Assembly: GCF_963677195.1 (NCBI RefSeq)
Contig: NZ_OY781918.1
Location: 670,923 to 734,922, forward strand
DNA: 64,000 bases
Reading direction: 5' to 3'
From: an uncultured Marinifilum sp.
GTDB taxonomy: Bacteria > Bacteroidota > Bacteroidia > Bacteroidales > Marinifilaceae
The notes beneath the pieces are model-generated. The model did not search any database and was not told where the DNA came from. It worked only from the letters and a program-made list of their open reading frames with translations. Each line of letters starts with the position of its first letter. Within the stretch, counting starts at the first letter, position 1. Below are positions 37,974 through 47,405 of the stretch, piece after piece. The translations under genes were made by a program, and so were the position numbers.

Positions 37974-38137
37974 GTTCATTGTATTTTCCTATAATAATTA
38001 TTCAAATTACTATTCTACCAACATAAAAACCACACAAAATAAGCTACTGTAAACATTAGAAACACATAATATTCTTCTATGTCGTAATCGTTTTCAAATT
38101 CGTGTAAAAATTTTTATTTTTCAGCAATCATCATCTT

Positions 38138-38157
38138 ACTGGTTGGTACTGGTGGGT
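38138..38157 (-). promoter_or_regulatory. Operator-like tandem repeat upstream of the gal operon
   Basis: ACTGGTTGGT is followed immediately by ACTGGTGGGT: two 10-bp units differing at one position. The core ACTGGT also occurs in the palindrome upstream of the GntR-type regulator gene. It lies about 350 bp upstream of galT and 75 bp below the regulator's stop codon. Proposed as the regulator's binding site on this side. Confidence 0.4.
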
Positions 38158-38231
38158 AAAGTTATTTCTTTTTATTAAAATTGCAAAAAAACTTTAAACA
38201 ATTAGTAACCTGATTTTTAAGAAATACAATA

Positions 38232-39245
38232 TTAAAGAGAGTTCCTGCGAATTAATTTAGACTTATTCTCAATCAAATCTTTCTGTGAGTTTAGTACCAT
38301 ATTGGCAAGTATGCGTCCCATTTCCTTAAAATCGGTACTTATTGTTGTAATTCCATCAACAACAATTTCTTTTAATGGGGTATCGTTGTAAGAAATAATT
38401 CCTAAATTATTACCAATACTTAAATTTTCTTTTTTGGCTTCTTTTACAAGAGTTACCAAGTCGATATCGTTGGGAACGATATACACTTCGCCTGCATTTA
38501 TTTGTTGATTTTTTAAGGTATTTATAACTTCAAATTCCCATTTATCCTTATAAGTATTGATAAACTTTTTGAATCCTTTTAACTGGCCAAGTGGCTCTTT
38601 TCCTCCTGGATATACAAAGTATATTTTCTTGTATTTTTCCAGTAAATCGATTCCCGACTTTAAAGCATTAAAAATGTCTTTCTCGAAGTTCTGATAAACC
38701 GCCGGATAATATTTTTTTAAGCTTGCATTGGTTTGATCGAGCATATAAACTTTATCCTGAGGCAAGTTTTTTAACACATTGTATGCATCATTAAACTTTG
38801 CTGGCATAATAACATAAGAGGTATATTTTCCGTTGTTATTATCTACTAGTTCTTTAAATACCGATCGATTAAAATGGTGAAAATATATATCAACAGATAC
38901 ATCGCCTCCTAAGTGTTCTATAAAAGCATTGTATAAAATCTCTTTAAAGACATTAAACTCCTCGAACAATAAAAATATTTTTTGCTTAAACTGAGTAGCA
39001 GTACTCTCCAAATAATATCCTTTGCCGGGTACTGAAGATACAATTCCTTTTGCCTTTAATTCGTTAAAAGCAACCAAAACGGTATCTCTCGACAAGCCAA
39101 ATTCCTTACAAATAGAATTTATTGATGGTAAACGATCACCTATTAAAATATCACCATTTTCGATTGATTGAAACAGAGAATTAATAAGCTGCTTGTATTT
39201 TGGTGTTCCTGATTCGTTAGATACTTGAAAGATTCCGGACGGCAT
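38232..39245 (-). CDS. GntR-family regulator with sugar-binding-type C-terminal domain
   Basis: 337 residues. Residues 10-80 are a GntR winged helix (KYKQLINSLFQSIENGDILIG, then SINSICKEFGLSRDTV as the recognition helix). Residues 95-337 resemble a periplasmic-binding-protein/LacI-type ligand domain: ISYNDTPLKEI and DGITTISTDFKEMG near the end are typical. This architecture is used by Bacteroidota sugar regulators. It lies directly upstream of and codirectional with the gal operon, so galactose control is likely, and it probably autoregulates through the site at 39297-39314. Confidence 0.82.
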   Translation of the reverse strand: MPSGIFQVSNESGTPKYKQLINSLFQSIENGDILIGDRLPSINSICKEFGLSRDTVLVAFNELKAKGIVSSVPGKGYYLESTATQFKQKIFLLFEEFNVFKEILYNAFIEHLGGDVSVDIYFHHFNRSVFKELVDNNNGKYTSYVIMPAKFNDAYNVLKNLPQDKVYMLDQTNASLKKYYPAVYQNFEKDIFNALKSGIDLLEKYKKIYFVYPGGKEPLGQLKGFKKFINTYKDKWEFEVINTLKNQQINAGEVYIVPNDIDLVTLVKEAKKENLSIGNNLGIISYNDTPLKEIVVDGITTISTDFKEMGRILANMVLNSQKDLIENKSKLIRRNSL

Positions 39246-39278
39246 ATTATTTGTATTTTAATGTAAATGTTACAGATA

Positions 39279-39314
39279 CAAATATATAAAATTTCATACC
39301 GATACGCACTGGTA
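39279..39314 (-). promoter_or_regulatory. Promoter and palindromic operator candidate of the GntR gene
   Basis: TATATTTG (39286-39279 on the minus strand) matches the -7 consensus, 34 bp from the start codon. The 18-bp sequence 39297-39314 is an interrupted palindrome, TACC..T.CG.A..GGTA, symmetric at 12 of 18 positions. It sits where the -33 element would be, so binding would block or replace it. It shares ACTGGT with the repeats at 38138-38157. Confidence 0.5.
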
Positions 39315-39347
39315 GGGTATTTTTCATTTAAATTAGGTAGAATATTT

Positions 39348-40250
39348 TTAGTTTATAGATTGAATTTTAGATTGAATTGTATCTCTTAAATCCTGTATAT
39401 TAATATTAAAATTCTCGGAATAAAAATTCTTGGCAAGTTCTAGTTTTTGGCGAATTAATGTACGTCCGGCATTTATTTCTTCACATTCCAGCTGATCAGA
39501 ATACTCAGAACAATCGAAATATTCGAGATACAAAGAGTTAAAACTTTCTGGATCTTGAACTAAATACAGAGAAACTAATTCGCAAAAATCTTCATATTCA
39601 TTATTGGTAGCATAAGGAGTTAGCATCCCTCTTTTTATAGCATCGGCATAAGATACGCCGTTGCTCCATCCCTGTCCTAAATATCCTTTATCAGAAATAG
39701 TATTAAAACCTGCAGGTAATTCATAATCTTGCAATAAAATATGGTTAAATTCATGATGCATAGTTATTAACTGTTGCAAAATCCAGTTTTGATCTTCTAA
39801 ATCAAAGGCATTTAAGTTAGATAAGCTTAAACGTGAACCAGCCTCCTCGTAGACAAATATCCTGGTGCCATTGTTATTATAAATATACGATCCAATAAAT
39901 ACAATTTCCTTAGGAATATACTCTCGAATAAAAGTCTCCGAATCATCGGAAAGTGCTATAAAAGGATTAATCCATAAATTTTCAATTAGCTTTATTACTG
40001 GAATTACAAAATCCTCATTAATTGCCGAAGCAGTTTGTCCTTTACTTAAAAAACGATCATCCCATCTCCAACGAATTGCAGTTCCATAATTGTTCAATAT
40101 ATTTTCTCTTATATAAATATCGTTTGGATGCTTAGATAGCTCTTCCTCTGGAGCTTCATAATTAACCTGATCGGCAGAATTACATGCAGGAAGAATGATA
40201 AGTAAAAAGTTAAAAAAAATCCATAATATGTTATTCATACAGTTTATCAT
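39348..40250 (-). CDS. Zinc metallohydrolase lipoprotein linked to SusC/SusD
   Basis: 300 residues. A hydrophobic N-terminus ends in LPAC (Cys23), a lipoprotein signal. The zinc site is HHEFNH (His166, Glu167, His170), with a glutamate-rich region EYEDFCELVSLYL near 227-238 possibly giving the third ligand. This is the family of substrate-import-associated metallohydrolase lipoproteins found beside SusC/SusD pairs. It starts three bases from the SusD stop codon and is therefore in the same operon. It probably trims a substrate at the cell surface before uptake; the substrate is not known. Confidence 0.85.
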   Translation of the reverse strand: MINCMNNILWIFFNFLLIILPACNSADQVNYEAPEEELSKHPNDIYIRENILNNYGTAIRWRWDDRFLSKGQTASAINEDFVIPVIKLIENLWINPFIALSDDSETFIREYIPKEIVFIGSYIYNNNGTRIFVYEEAGSRLSLSNLNAFDLEDQNWILQQLITMHHEFNHILLQDYELPAGFNTISDKGYLGQGWSNGVSYADAIKRGMLTPYATNNEYEDFCELVSLYLVQDPESFNSLYLEYFDCSEYSDQLECEEINAGRTLIRQKLELAKNFYSENFNINIQDLRDTIQSKIQSIN

Positions 40251-40252
40251 TT

Positions 40253-41680
40253 CTATCTTAAATTAGGTTGTAAACCATTATTTATAGCCGTTTGAGGTAT
40301 TTGCACTGCCGTTTTGTTATCGTTGGCCTGTAAATTAATAATTTCTCCGTCTAAGCTTATGTGGGTAAGCGGAATAGAAAACCTTTTAATATCGAACCAT
40401 CGCAAAGCTTCGTCAACAAATTCTTTCCTTCTCTCATCAATTACAAAAGAGAGCATTGCTTTTTTTGTATCAAGCTCCGAATAATAGTTTTTAATCAAAT
40501 CCAAATTTACAAGTCCTCCATTTTCGTACCTTTTTGCAGCCAGCACATGATAATCGTCTAAAGCTCTCTGAAATTCACCAGTCATAATAAAAGACTCCAT
40601 TCTATTGAGCAATACCTCTTCGCCCTTTAATTCGCTCTGAATAAAATAGGGCAAACCAGTGTCATTTGTGGTATATCGAAACAACTCGTTATATTTAGGA
40701 GCAAAAACAGCGCTTGTTCCCAAGCTCCATTGCTGATTTCTTATATCATTTTCGCCTTGTAAATTATCCGAAAAAATCTCTGCATATTTCTCAGAATTAC
40801 TTCTGTATCCATAATTTTCACGTGCAAAAAATGTTTCTTTTCTAATTAACAAAAGATTTCCATTTTCGTTTGAATCAGAATATTTTGCTGCCATTTCGTC
40901 GAAAGTGCTTCCTTTAAAAATATTATACAAATCTCGAATATACACCGAATTTGCCTGTCCGCCACCTAATAGCTTATTGCAGTACAATATACACTTATCA
41001 TATTCTTTTCTAAACAAATAAAATCGTGTTGCAAAAGCATACGCAGCTTCTTTTGTAAAATGATATTTCTTAGATCCAACAAAGTAATCATCAGATAAAT
41101 ACCGCAAGCCTATTAATAAATCTCTCTCTATTAAGTTATAAACTTTCTGTACCGATTGCCTTGTATATTTTTTTAGAAATTCATCTTCAACCTCATCTAC
41201 ATAAGGAATACCTATATCGGTATTTGCACTTTCAGCATTATAATGTTTTGCAAACACATTAACTAATAAAAAATGGTTGTACGCTCTACTTATCAAAGCT
41301 TCCCCTTTTATTGCTAATTTGAAGGTTTCATCACCATTAAAATTATCGATTACGGCTAATGCTTCATTTGCATGTGCAATGGCATAATATGCATTACTCC
41401 AAAAATAACTTGGAGACTCTTGTGCTTCGTAAGAATCTATTGGTTCCCATTTAAATGCTTCACTCATGTGTTCCTGCTGAGTATTATCATCTATAGCCGT
41501 AACATTATCTGTCATCCACTCAACAAATAAATAAGTTGCCTGATTATATGAGTTAGCCACTAAATCGGCAACATCTTCGAGTGTTTCAATTTCTTTTCTG
41601 TTGTCAGGATTTTCATCAAGATACTGATCGCAAGAAAAGCAACAGAAACAAATAAGTATAAGAGTAGCTACATTTTTCAT
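40253..41680 (-). CDS. SusD/RagB-family outer-membrane lipoprotein
   Basis: 475 residues. The signal peptide ends in CCFSC (Cys17), with DQYLDENPD after it as in many SusD proteins. The helical TPR-like core includes EALISRAYNHFLLVNVFAKHY near 120, and the C-terminus has FVIDERRKEFVDEALRWFDIKRF, the SusD/RagB signature. It caps the TonB-dependent SusC channel and binds the ligand at the cell surface. Ten bases from the SusC stop codon, so the two are cotranscribed. Confidence 0.93.
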   Translation of the reverse strand: MKNVATLILICFCCFSCDQYLDENPDNRKEIETLEDVADLVANSYNQATYLFVEWMTDNVTAIDDNTQQEHMSEAFKWEPIDSYEAQESPSYFWSNAYYAIAHANEALAVIDNFNGDETFKLAIKGEALISRAYNHFLLVNVFAKHYNAESANTDIGIPYVDEVEDEFLKKYTRQSVQKVYNLIERDLLIGLRYLSDDYFVGSKKYHFTKEAAYAFATRFYLFRKEYDKCILYCNKLLGGGQANSVYIRDLYNIFKGSTFDEMAAKYSDSNENGNLLLIRKETFFARENYGYRSNSEKYAEIFSDNLQGENDIRNQQWSLGTSAVFAPKYNELFRYTTNDTGLPYFIQSELKGEEVLLNRMESFIMTGEFQRALDDYHVLAAKRYENGGLVNLDLIKNYYSELDTKKAMLSFVIDERRKEFVDEALRWFDIKRFSIPLTHISLDGEIINLQANDNKTAVQIPQTAINNGLQPNLR

Positions 41681-41689
41681 GCTTGCAAA

Positions 41690-44600
41690 TTAAAAATTTA
41701 AATTTACGGAAAATGTATAAGTTCGAGCCATTGGTAAGGATATTCCTCCAGATTGAAAATATTCAGGATCGACTCCATTTAGCTTACTATCGGAATATAA
41801 TAAAGCTATATTATAAGCCTGAAAACGCAAACTTGCAGAATTTATAAAACAATTCTTAAGCCATTGTTCAGGAATTTGATATTCTAAGCTCACATTTTTT
41901 AATCTAATGAAACCTCCATCGGCAACTCTAACATCGCTTTTATTATACAATTGATAAGGATTTAAGCCTGCATCTCTTTGTTGCTCGGAGAATTGCCAGC
42001 TTAAAATAGCTGGGATATTGGTATAATTTTCATCTCCTGAATATCTCCACCGATCTTTTAATCCACCAGGTAAACTAGAATAATCATCATAAGAATCGTG
42101 GTACGCATCTTCCAGTCTTATTTTATTACCATATCGAAAATGAAGACCTACCGATAAAGAAAAATTATTATAGGTAAAAGTGTTATTTAATCCACCAAAG
42201 CCTCGAGGAGTAACTGGTCCTTCGTATTTAAGATACTTAAGAATGTCCAATCTATTCTGCAAATTAATTTTTTGGGTAAATTCTCCATCTGGTCCATAAA
42301 ATAAAGGAACTCCATTTGTATCGAGACCTGCAAAAGGAATAGAAAACAAACTACCAGCCGAGTAATCTTTTAGGTTTGTTCCTAGCGATTGTATAGCATC
42401 AGCAATTCGAGGTTCATCAGAATACTCTGTAATTTTATCTTTCGAATAACTAAAAGTAAATTTTGTGCTCCAGGAAAATTTTTCCAGTTTTATATTTTTA
42501 GTAAAAACTGTAGCTTCAAAACCATTCATTTTTAATTCTCCAACATTACCATACTTATAGGTTTCTCCGCCAATTCCACTTGTTGTAAGCAAACCAAGCA
42601 AATCTTTTGAGTATCTTTTATAATATTCAAAATCGACATAAATACGATTTTTAAATAATCCCAGTTCCAATCCAATATTAAACTCATATAATTTTTCCCA
42701 ACTTAAATTCCTGTTGGCCAGATTTTCGATATAAAGAACCGATTCCCTGTCATTTTCATTTGGCCGTAATGGCTCATAATCTCTTAAAACCAAAGATCTG
42801 CTTGCACCAATTCCATTATCGCCCGATAAACCATAAGTCGCTTTAAGTTTAAAAAGATCGATAAATTCATATTTACTCATAAATTTTTCGGCGAATAAAT
42901 TCCATGCTAAGCTAAAATTCCAGGTAGGCAGATAACGCGATTTTGCAATTTTACCCTGTCTGTTATCGCCATCAAAACGAAAAGTTGCATTAAAAATATA
43001 TTTTCCCAAATAAGAATATGATCCTGTAGCAAATGCACCAATAAATCTATACCGATCGTCGGTATCATAAAAATAATCCAAATCTCGAAATTCGAGATAT
43101 CGCTCAAAATTAGGATCACTAACAACTAGTCCTCCCTTATCGTATAAATACCCCCAGGTTTCATCATAAACTTCTGAGCGGTTAGTATATCGAACTTCCT
43201 GCCCAATTAAAAAGTTAGTTATATGCTTATTGTTGAATCTAGGAGACCATTCTACAATATTTCTCATAAAATAACTAGTAAGTGAGTTTTTAGTAGTGTT
43301 ATAAAATCCCCCTTGAGGCAATACAGTATAAGGATTCTTTTCTGGTGCTTCCGGATCATCAAATAAATATTTGTTAGAGTTTAAAAACAATGGATTATCT
43401 GCTCTGTATACTTCTGCCTGATTAGATGATTCATGAATTTTTTGTTCACGCAAAGTATTCACCCAACGTCCTTGTAATATTGACTTTATTTTCAATTGTG
43501 AGTTTATTTTATACTGCAAATCACCTTGAAATAAAAAATCATCAACATCAATATTTACATAGTTATGATCTAACTCGTAAAGAATGTTTAATGGAGCATA
43601 ATCGTGTCTAAAATATTCTAAATTGCCATTATCATCATAAGGACGAATACTGCGGCTTGTATACAAAGCATAATTAAATGGGTTAATATCAAAATTTCTT
43701 TCGTAAACTCCGGTAATTGGTTCAAACTTACGATCTCTTGATCCGGGTAACTGCTGATCGCGTATATTCCCCGATAATTTAAAACCTAATTTAAATTTTT
43801 CGGATATATCGAAATCACCTTTTAAACTCGCAGTGTAATTTTTAACATTATCGGATACTGTTTGCCCTGCATCATTATAAAAACCAATAGAAGTATATAA
43901 ACGAGAACGATCTGAACCTCCACTAATGCTAAATGAATGTTGTTGAGACAGAGAATTTCTAAATAATACATCAAACCAATCGGTGTTACTATTGGCGTAT
44001 TTCGATAAAAAATCGTAATTCAAGCCCCCATCGGGTCCCCATGTTAATTTATTTTTTGCTATCAGATTAAACATTTTGCTCATAGCACCATGATTTTGAG
44101 CACTTGTAGCAGTAGAAATATCAATCCAGTTTTTATCATACAATTCCTGATAAACCTCCATTTCCTTATCGGAATTTAAAACATCAAACTGAGAATAATT
44201 TGGCTTTTTCTTTATGCTTACACTTCCCGAATAGGATACCATTGGTTTTCCTCTTTTCCCTTTTTTTGTAGTAATTACAATAACGCCATTCATAGCTTTT
44301 GCTCCGTAAAGAGCTGTTGCCGAAGCATCTTTTAATATTTGATAAGACTCAATATCATAAGGGTTAATTCCAAGTACACCAGAACTTAAAACTGTCGATA
44401 AATTTCCGGAAGTTAAATCATCGTTAGTAAGTTCAATAATATCTTCCAAAACAACACCATCAACAACCCAAAGAGGTTTATTACTTCCATTAACCGAAGC
44501 ATTTCCTCTTATTCGAACAATAGGAGCCGTTCCAAAAGTACCAGAGATATTTTCAATTTGCATTCCGGCAACATGTCCTTGCAAAAAACGACTTGCATCG

Positions 44601-45319
44601 GGTATTCCATTTAATTCTATCTGCTTTTGATATATTTTAGATGCTGCTCCAGTAAATAACTTCCTATCAATTTTTTGAAATCCGGTAGTTACCACAACTT
44701 CGAGCAATTTTTCATCAGTAAAATTTAATACTGCATCTATAATTTCTTTATCTTCAATACTAATTTCTTTGCTTTTCATTCCTATAAATGAAAAAACTAA
44801 AGTATCATTTGGGCCTATGTGCCGAATAAGAGAATAATTACCATTTATATCGGTAGATGTACCAAAGTTTGTTCCTTTAAATAAAACTGAAACTCCCGGC
44901 AATAATACTCCGTTTGCATCGCTAACACAACCACGAATATTTTTCGTATTTCTATCTGTATCAGAAATACTTATCTTAGAAGCTGGAGACTTGGGAATAG
45001 GTTTTATAATAATAAGCTTATTGCGAATTTCATAAGTTAAACCACTTTTAGAAAGGCAATCGTTTAAAATATCCTTAACACTTTTAGGAGTTCCGTTAAG
45101 CTTTAATTTTCTATGTTTTTTAATGTCATCAACATTATACAGGAAAGTGTAATTGGAATTCGCTTTTATAGCAGACATGACTTGAATCAATGTTGCATTT
45201 TTCATCCGCAACTCCAGCTTTTGTTCCTGTTTCTGGGCATTTACAAATAAACTCGTAAAACACATAAGCAGGAAAAAAAACAGAAGTCTTAACACAAAAA
45301 ACTCTTTTCTTTTCTGCAT
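41690..45319 (-). CDS. SusC/RagA-family TonB-linked outer-membrane protein with STN domain
   Basis: 1209 residues. After a signal peptide comes an STN (secretin/TonB short N-terminal) domain near 30-100, LELRMKNATLIQVMSAI. Then comes a carboxypeptidase-regulatory-like domain (IRGCVSDANGVLLPGVSV) near 128-200 and the TonB plug, with the SusC signature VVVTTGFQKI and ALYGAKAMNGVIVITTKKG. A 22-strand barrel fills the rest. The STN domain marks transporters that signal to a FecR anti-sigma factor, and fecR is immediately upstream. Confidence 0.94.
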   Translation of the reverse strand: MQKRKEFFVLRLLFFFLLMCFTSLFVNAQKQEQKLELRMKNATLIQVMSAIKANSNYTFLYNVDDIKKHRKLKLNGTPKSVKDILNDCLSKSGLTYEIRNKLIIIKPIPKSPASKISISDTDRNTKNIRGCVSDANGVLLPGVSVLFKGTNFGTSTDINGNYSLIRHIGPNDTLVFSFIGMKSKEISIEDKEIIDAVLNFTDEKLLEVVVTTGFQKIDRKLFTGAASKIYQKQIELNGIPDASRFLQGHVAGMQIENISGTFGTAPIVRIRGNASVNGSNKPLWVVDGVVLEDIIELTNDDLTSGNLSTVLSSGVLGINPYDIESYQILKDASATALYGAKAMNGVIVITTKKGKRGKPMVSYSGSVSIKKKPNYSQFDVLNSDKEMEVYQELYDKNWIDISTATSAQNHGAMSKMFNLIAKNKLTWGPDGGLNYDFLSKYANSNTDWFDVLFRNSLSQQHSFSISGGSDRSRLYTSIGFYNDAGQTVSDNVKNYTASLKGDFDISEKFKLGFKLSGNIRDQQLPGSRDRKFEPITGVYERNFDINPFNYALYTSRSIRPYDDNGNLEYFRHDYAPLNILYELDHNYVNIDVDDFLFQGDLQYKINSQLKIKSILQGRWVNTLREQKIHESSNQAEVYRADNPLFLNSNKYLFDDPEAPEKNPYTVLPQGGFYNTTKNSLTSYFMRNIVEWSPRFNNKHITNFLIGQEVRYTNRSEVYDETWGYLYDKGGLVVSDPNFERYLEFRDLDYFYDTDDRYRFIGAFATGSYSYLGKYIFNATFRFDGDNRQGKIAKSRYLPTWNFSLAWNLFAEKFMSKYEFIDLFKLKATYGLSGDNGIGASRSLVLRDYEPLRPNENDRESVLYIENLANRNLSWEKLYEFNIGLELGLFKNRIYVDFEYYKRYSKDLLGLLTTSGIGGETYKYGNVGELKMNGFEATVFTKNIKLEKFSWSTKFTFSYSKDKITEYSDEPRIADAIQSLGTNLKDYSAGSLFSIPFAGLDTNGVPLFYGPDGEFTQKINLQNRLDILKYLKYEGPVTPRGFGGLNNTFTYNNFSLSVGLHFRYGNKIRLEDAYHDSYDDYSSLPGGLKDRWRYSGDENYTNIPAILSWQFSEQQRDAGLNPYQLYNKSDVRVADGGFIRLKNVSLEYQIPEQWLKNCFINSASLRFQAYNIALLYSDSKLNGVDPEYFQSGGISLPMARTYTFSVNLNF

Positions 45320-45345
45320 AAAAGACTATTTCCAATTTTTTTTCA

Positions 45346-45446
45346 TAATTTTGAGTGTGATTTGGTTAGTATTTCATTTCTGTAATTGCAGGAATGTATA
45401 TTGGCTTTGTCCGGGGTTTGTGGCAGCAAATCCCGGTTTTTTTTAT
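45346..45446 (+). ncRNA. Candidate antisense RNA in the SusC leader (DonS-like arrangement)
   Basis: On the plus strand TAATTTTG at 45346-45353 fits the -7 consensus; no good -33 is visible. A terminator with a 10-bp stem, 6-nt loop and eight T lies at 45411-45444. Transcription would give a 75-90 nt RNA antisense to the region between fecR and SusC. In Bacteroides, DonS-type RNAs lie in this position, between anti-sigma and SusC genes, and repress the uptake locus. The terminator is clear; the RNA itself is an inference. Confidence 0.45.
45411..45444 (+). terminator. Strong terminator on the strand opposite fecR and SusC
   Basis: CCGGGGTTTG pairs with CAAATCCCGG (one G-T pair), with a 6-nt loop, followed by eight T on the plus strand. 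On the minus strand no T-run follows. No protein gene upstream on the plus strand explains it. Confidence 0.75.
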
Positions 45447-46609
45447 ATACTATCCACCCTTAGGTTTCTCCCTTTAATGGTAAACTTCACTTTATGTGTT
45501 ATTTCTATTAATTCAAGAATTTCATTAATATCCTCATATCTGTTTAAATCTCCCGAAAACCTTAAGGATTTACACGATTTATTCAAAAACAAAACGTCAA
45601 CATCATACCATCTTGATATGCGACTCATTATACTTTCAAGGCTCTCATTCTCAAACACAAATCGCCCATCTTTCCAGGCTGTATATATTCTAGAATCAAC
45701 AGTTCTTTTTTCATACTTACCTGTAGTAATGTTAAAGTAAAATTGCTCATTCGGCATCAACTTTTGTTGCTCACCAAACAACTCATCACTTACTTCAACT
45801 ATTCCTTCCTCTAAAGTAGTTACAATTTTATCTAAATATGCATTTACATTAAACGAAGTTCCCAATACTTTAACCTGAGCTTTATTTAGGTCTACAACAA
45901 ATGGATGAACAGAATCTTTAGCTACCTGAAAATAAGCTTCTCCTTGTAATTCAACCTTTCTTGTTTTAGATGCAAACTGCGATGGATACCTTAACTTAGA
46001 ACCAGAATTTAGCCACACTTTAGTTCCATCCATAAGTGTCAATTTATATTCTCCTCCTAAGGGAGTAATAATTGTATTATAAGTTAATTGATTAACAGTT
46101 ACAGTCTTTTGCTTTTCATAGATTAGCTCTTTAGAATCATTAGAAATAACAACACCATTTTCGTTTAAAGTAAGCTTTTTACCCAATTTATATCTTTGCC
46201 CATTTCCTAAAACAAGAATAGACTGTTTATTTCCAGAAATTGAGCTATCAGGCATATTAATATAGCTTTCCTCATTTAAATTAGAGAAAAACAAACTTGT
46301 TCCTAAAGCAATAATTAAAACTGCAGCAATTGCAATTAAATTATTTTTTATTTTACGAGATCTGTTCTTTGCAAGTCTCAATTGAATTTTTCCCCAAACC
46401 TCTTCTTTGTTTGTATTAATAAGTTGCGATTTTCTTAAAACATTTCGCTTTTGGGGATTTTCAGAAAGATTTTGAAGTAAAAGCTGATTCTCTTTTTTTT
46501 CATGTTTCCAATCTTCCAGGTACTGCTCTTCCTCTTTTGTTAAACGACTTTCGAGTCTCTTCACAATAAGATCAGCAATTTTAAATCCCGAATGCAAACT
46601 ATTCTTCAT
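45443..46609 (-). CDS. FecR-family anti-sigma factor
   Basis: 388 residues. The N-terminal cytoplasmic part (1-88) has heptad-rich helices for sigma binding, residues near 90-110 (IAIAAVLIIALGTSLFF) are the single membrane helix, and the periplasmic part carries the FecR domain, including GGEYKLTLMDGTKVWLNSGSK and VELQGEAYFQV. The C-terminal domain near 315-388 (FENESLESIMSRISRWYDVDV) is STN-like, as in Bacteroidota FecR. It transmits the SusC substrate signal to the ECF sigma factor encoded just upstream. Confidence 0.93.
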   Translation of the reverse strand: MKNSLHSGFKIADLIVKRLESRLTKEEEQYLEDWKHEKKENQLLLQNLSENPQKRNVLRKSQLINTNKEEVWGKIQLRLAKNRSRKIKNNLIAIAAVLIIALGTSLFFSNLNEESYINMPDSSISGNKQSILVLGNGQRYKLGKKLTLNENGVVISNDSKELIYEKQKTVTVNQLTYNTIITPLGGEYKLTLMDGTKVWLNSGSKLRYPSQFASKTRKVELQGEAYFQVAKDSVHPFVVDLNKAQVKVLGTSFNVNAYLDKIVTTLEEGIVEVSDELFGEQQKLMPNEQFYFNITTGKYEKRTVDSRIYTAWKDGRFVFENESLESIMSRISRWYDVDVLFLNKSCKSLRFSGDLNRYEDINEILELIEITHKVKFTIKGRNLRVDSI

Positions 46610-46698
46610 TTCTTTCTATTGGAGTTATACAATATAATAACAGGAAAACTAAAAAAACAGGTGACAAAAAAACATTTTTTTTAGTAATTTTTTCTCTT

Positions 46699-47253
46699 CT
46701 AAATAAAAAAAAGCATAGCCAGTAGGTCTTTTAAATTCCTTTTTAAAAATTTATTAGCTCTCTGTTTTTGTGTTTTTACTGTATTAACAGATATATTTAA
46801 ATCCTCGGCAATTTCAGCATTTTTTAATCCTTTAAGACTTAATAAATATATTATACGAGCTGATTCTGGCAATTTTTGAAGCGTTTCAGCAATAATACGA
46901 TTTACCTCTTCTTCTATTACATTATTCAAAAAATAATCATTGCTAGTAATATCAGTATCAGCATTTTTCTCATATTTATGAGTTACTTTTTGATGTTCGA
47001 TATAATTAAGACAAGCATTACGTACCGATTTGTAAAGAAAAGCTTTTAAAGCAGCTTCATGATAAAAAGATTTCCTCTTCTCCCAAAGCTTAATAAAACT
47101 TTCCTGAACCAAATCTTCTACCGCATCGCTATTGGGAATAAATTTAAGTCCAAAAAGATATAGTGCCTCAAAATATTTATCATACAAATTTTTAAAAGCA
47201 GATTCTTTTCCACTTCTAAATTTATCGATTGCTATTTCGGCGATTAGGGTCAT
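46699..47253 (-). CDS. ECF RNA polymerase sigma factor
   Basis: About 184 residues from the Met at 47253 (MTLIAEIAIDKFRSGKESAF), preferred over 47304. Region 2 is near 20-85, with NLYDKYFEALY, EDLVQESFIKLWEKR and LKAFLYKSVRNACLNY. Region 4 is near 125-175, with LPESARIIYLLSLKGLKNAEIAEDLNISVNTVKTQ as the -35 recognition helix-turn-helix. It is the first gene of the sigma-fecR-susC-susD-metallohydrolase unit. Confidence 0.93.
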   Translation of the reverse strand: MTLIAEIAIDKFRSGKESAFKNLYDKYFEALYLFGLKFIPNSDAVEDLVQESFIKLWEKRKSFYHEAALKAFLYKSVRNACLNYIEHQKVTHKYEKNADTDITSNDYFLNNVIEEEVNRIIAETLQKLPESARIIYLLSLKGLKNAEIAEDLNISVNTVKTQKQRANKFLKRNLKDLLAMLFFI

Positions 47254-47355
47254 AGGAACTATTTTATGGGCAAACAATATTATAAAATAATTTCTGAATA
47301 CCAATAATACATTAGGCTCTGTTTCTTAAAAAGGAAAATCAGCAAGATAAAAAGA

Positions 47356-47387
47356 GATAAAAAAAGGGTGCTAAAAAAGCACCCTAA
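47356..47387 (-). terminator. Terminator of the C1 peptidase gene
   Basis: AGGGTGCT and AGCACCCT form an 8-bp stem around a short T loop, followed on the minus strand by seven T. It lies about 20 bp past the peptidase stop and separates it from the sigma operon. Confidence 0.85.
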
Positions 47388-47405
47388 AAATGAAAAATAT
47401 TTTTT

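Noticed and set aside
45351..45740. 129-codon plus-strand frame opposite fecR
   Set aside because: Mostly antisense to the conserved FecR C-terminal domain. The same interval is better explained as a short non-coding RNA with a terminator at 45444, which would cut such a message.
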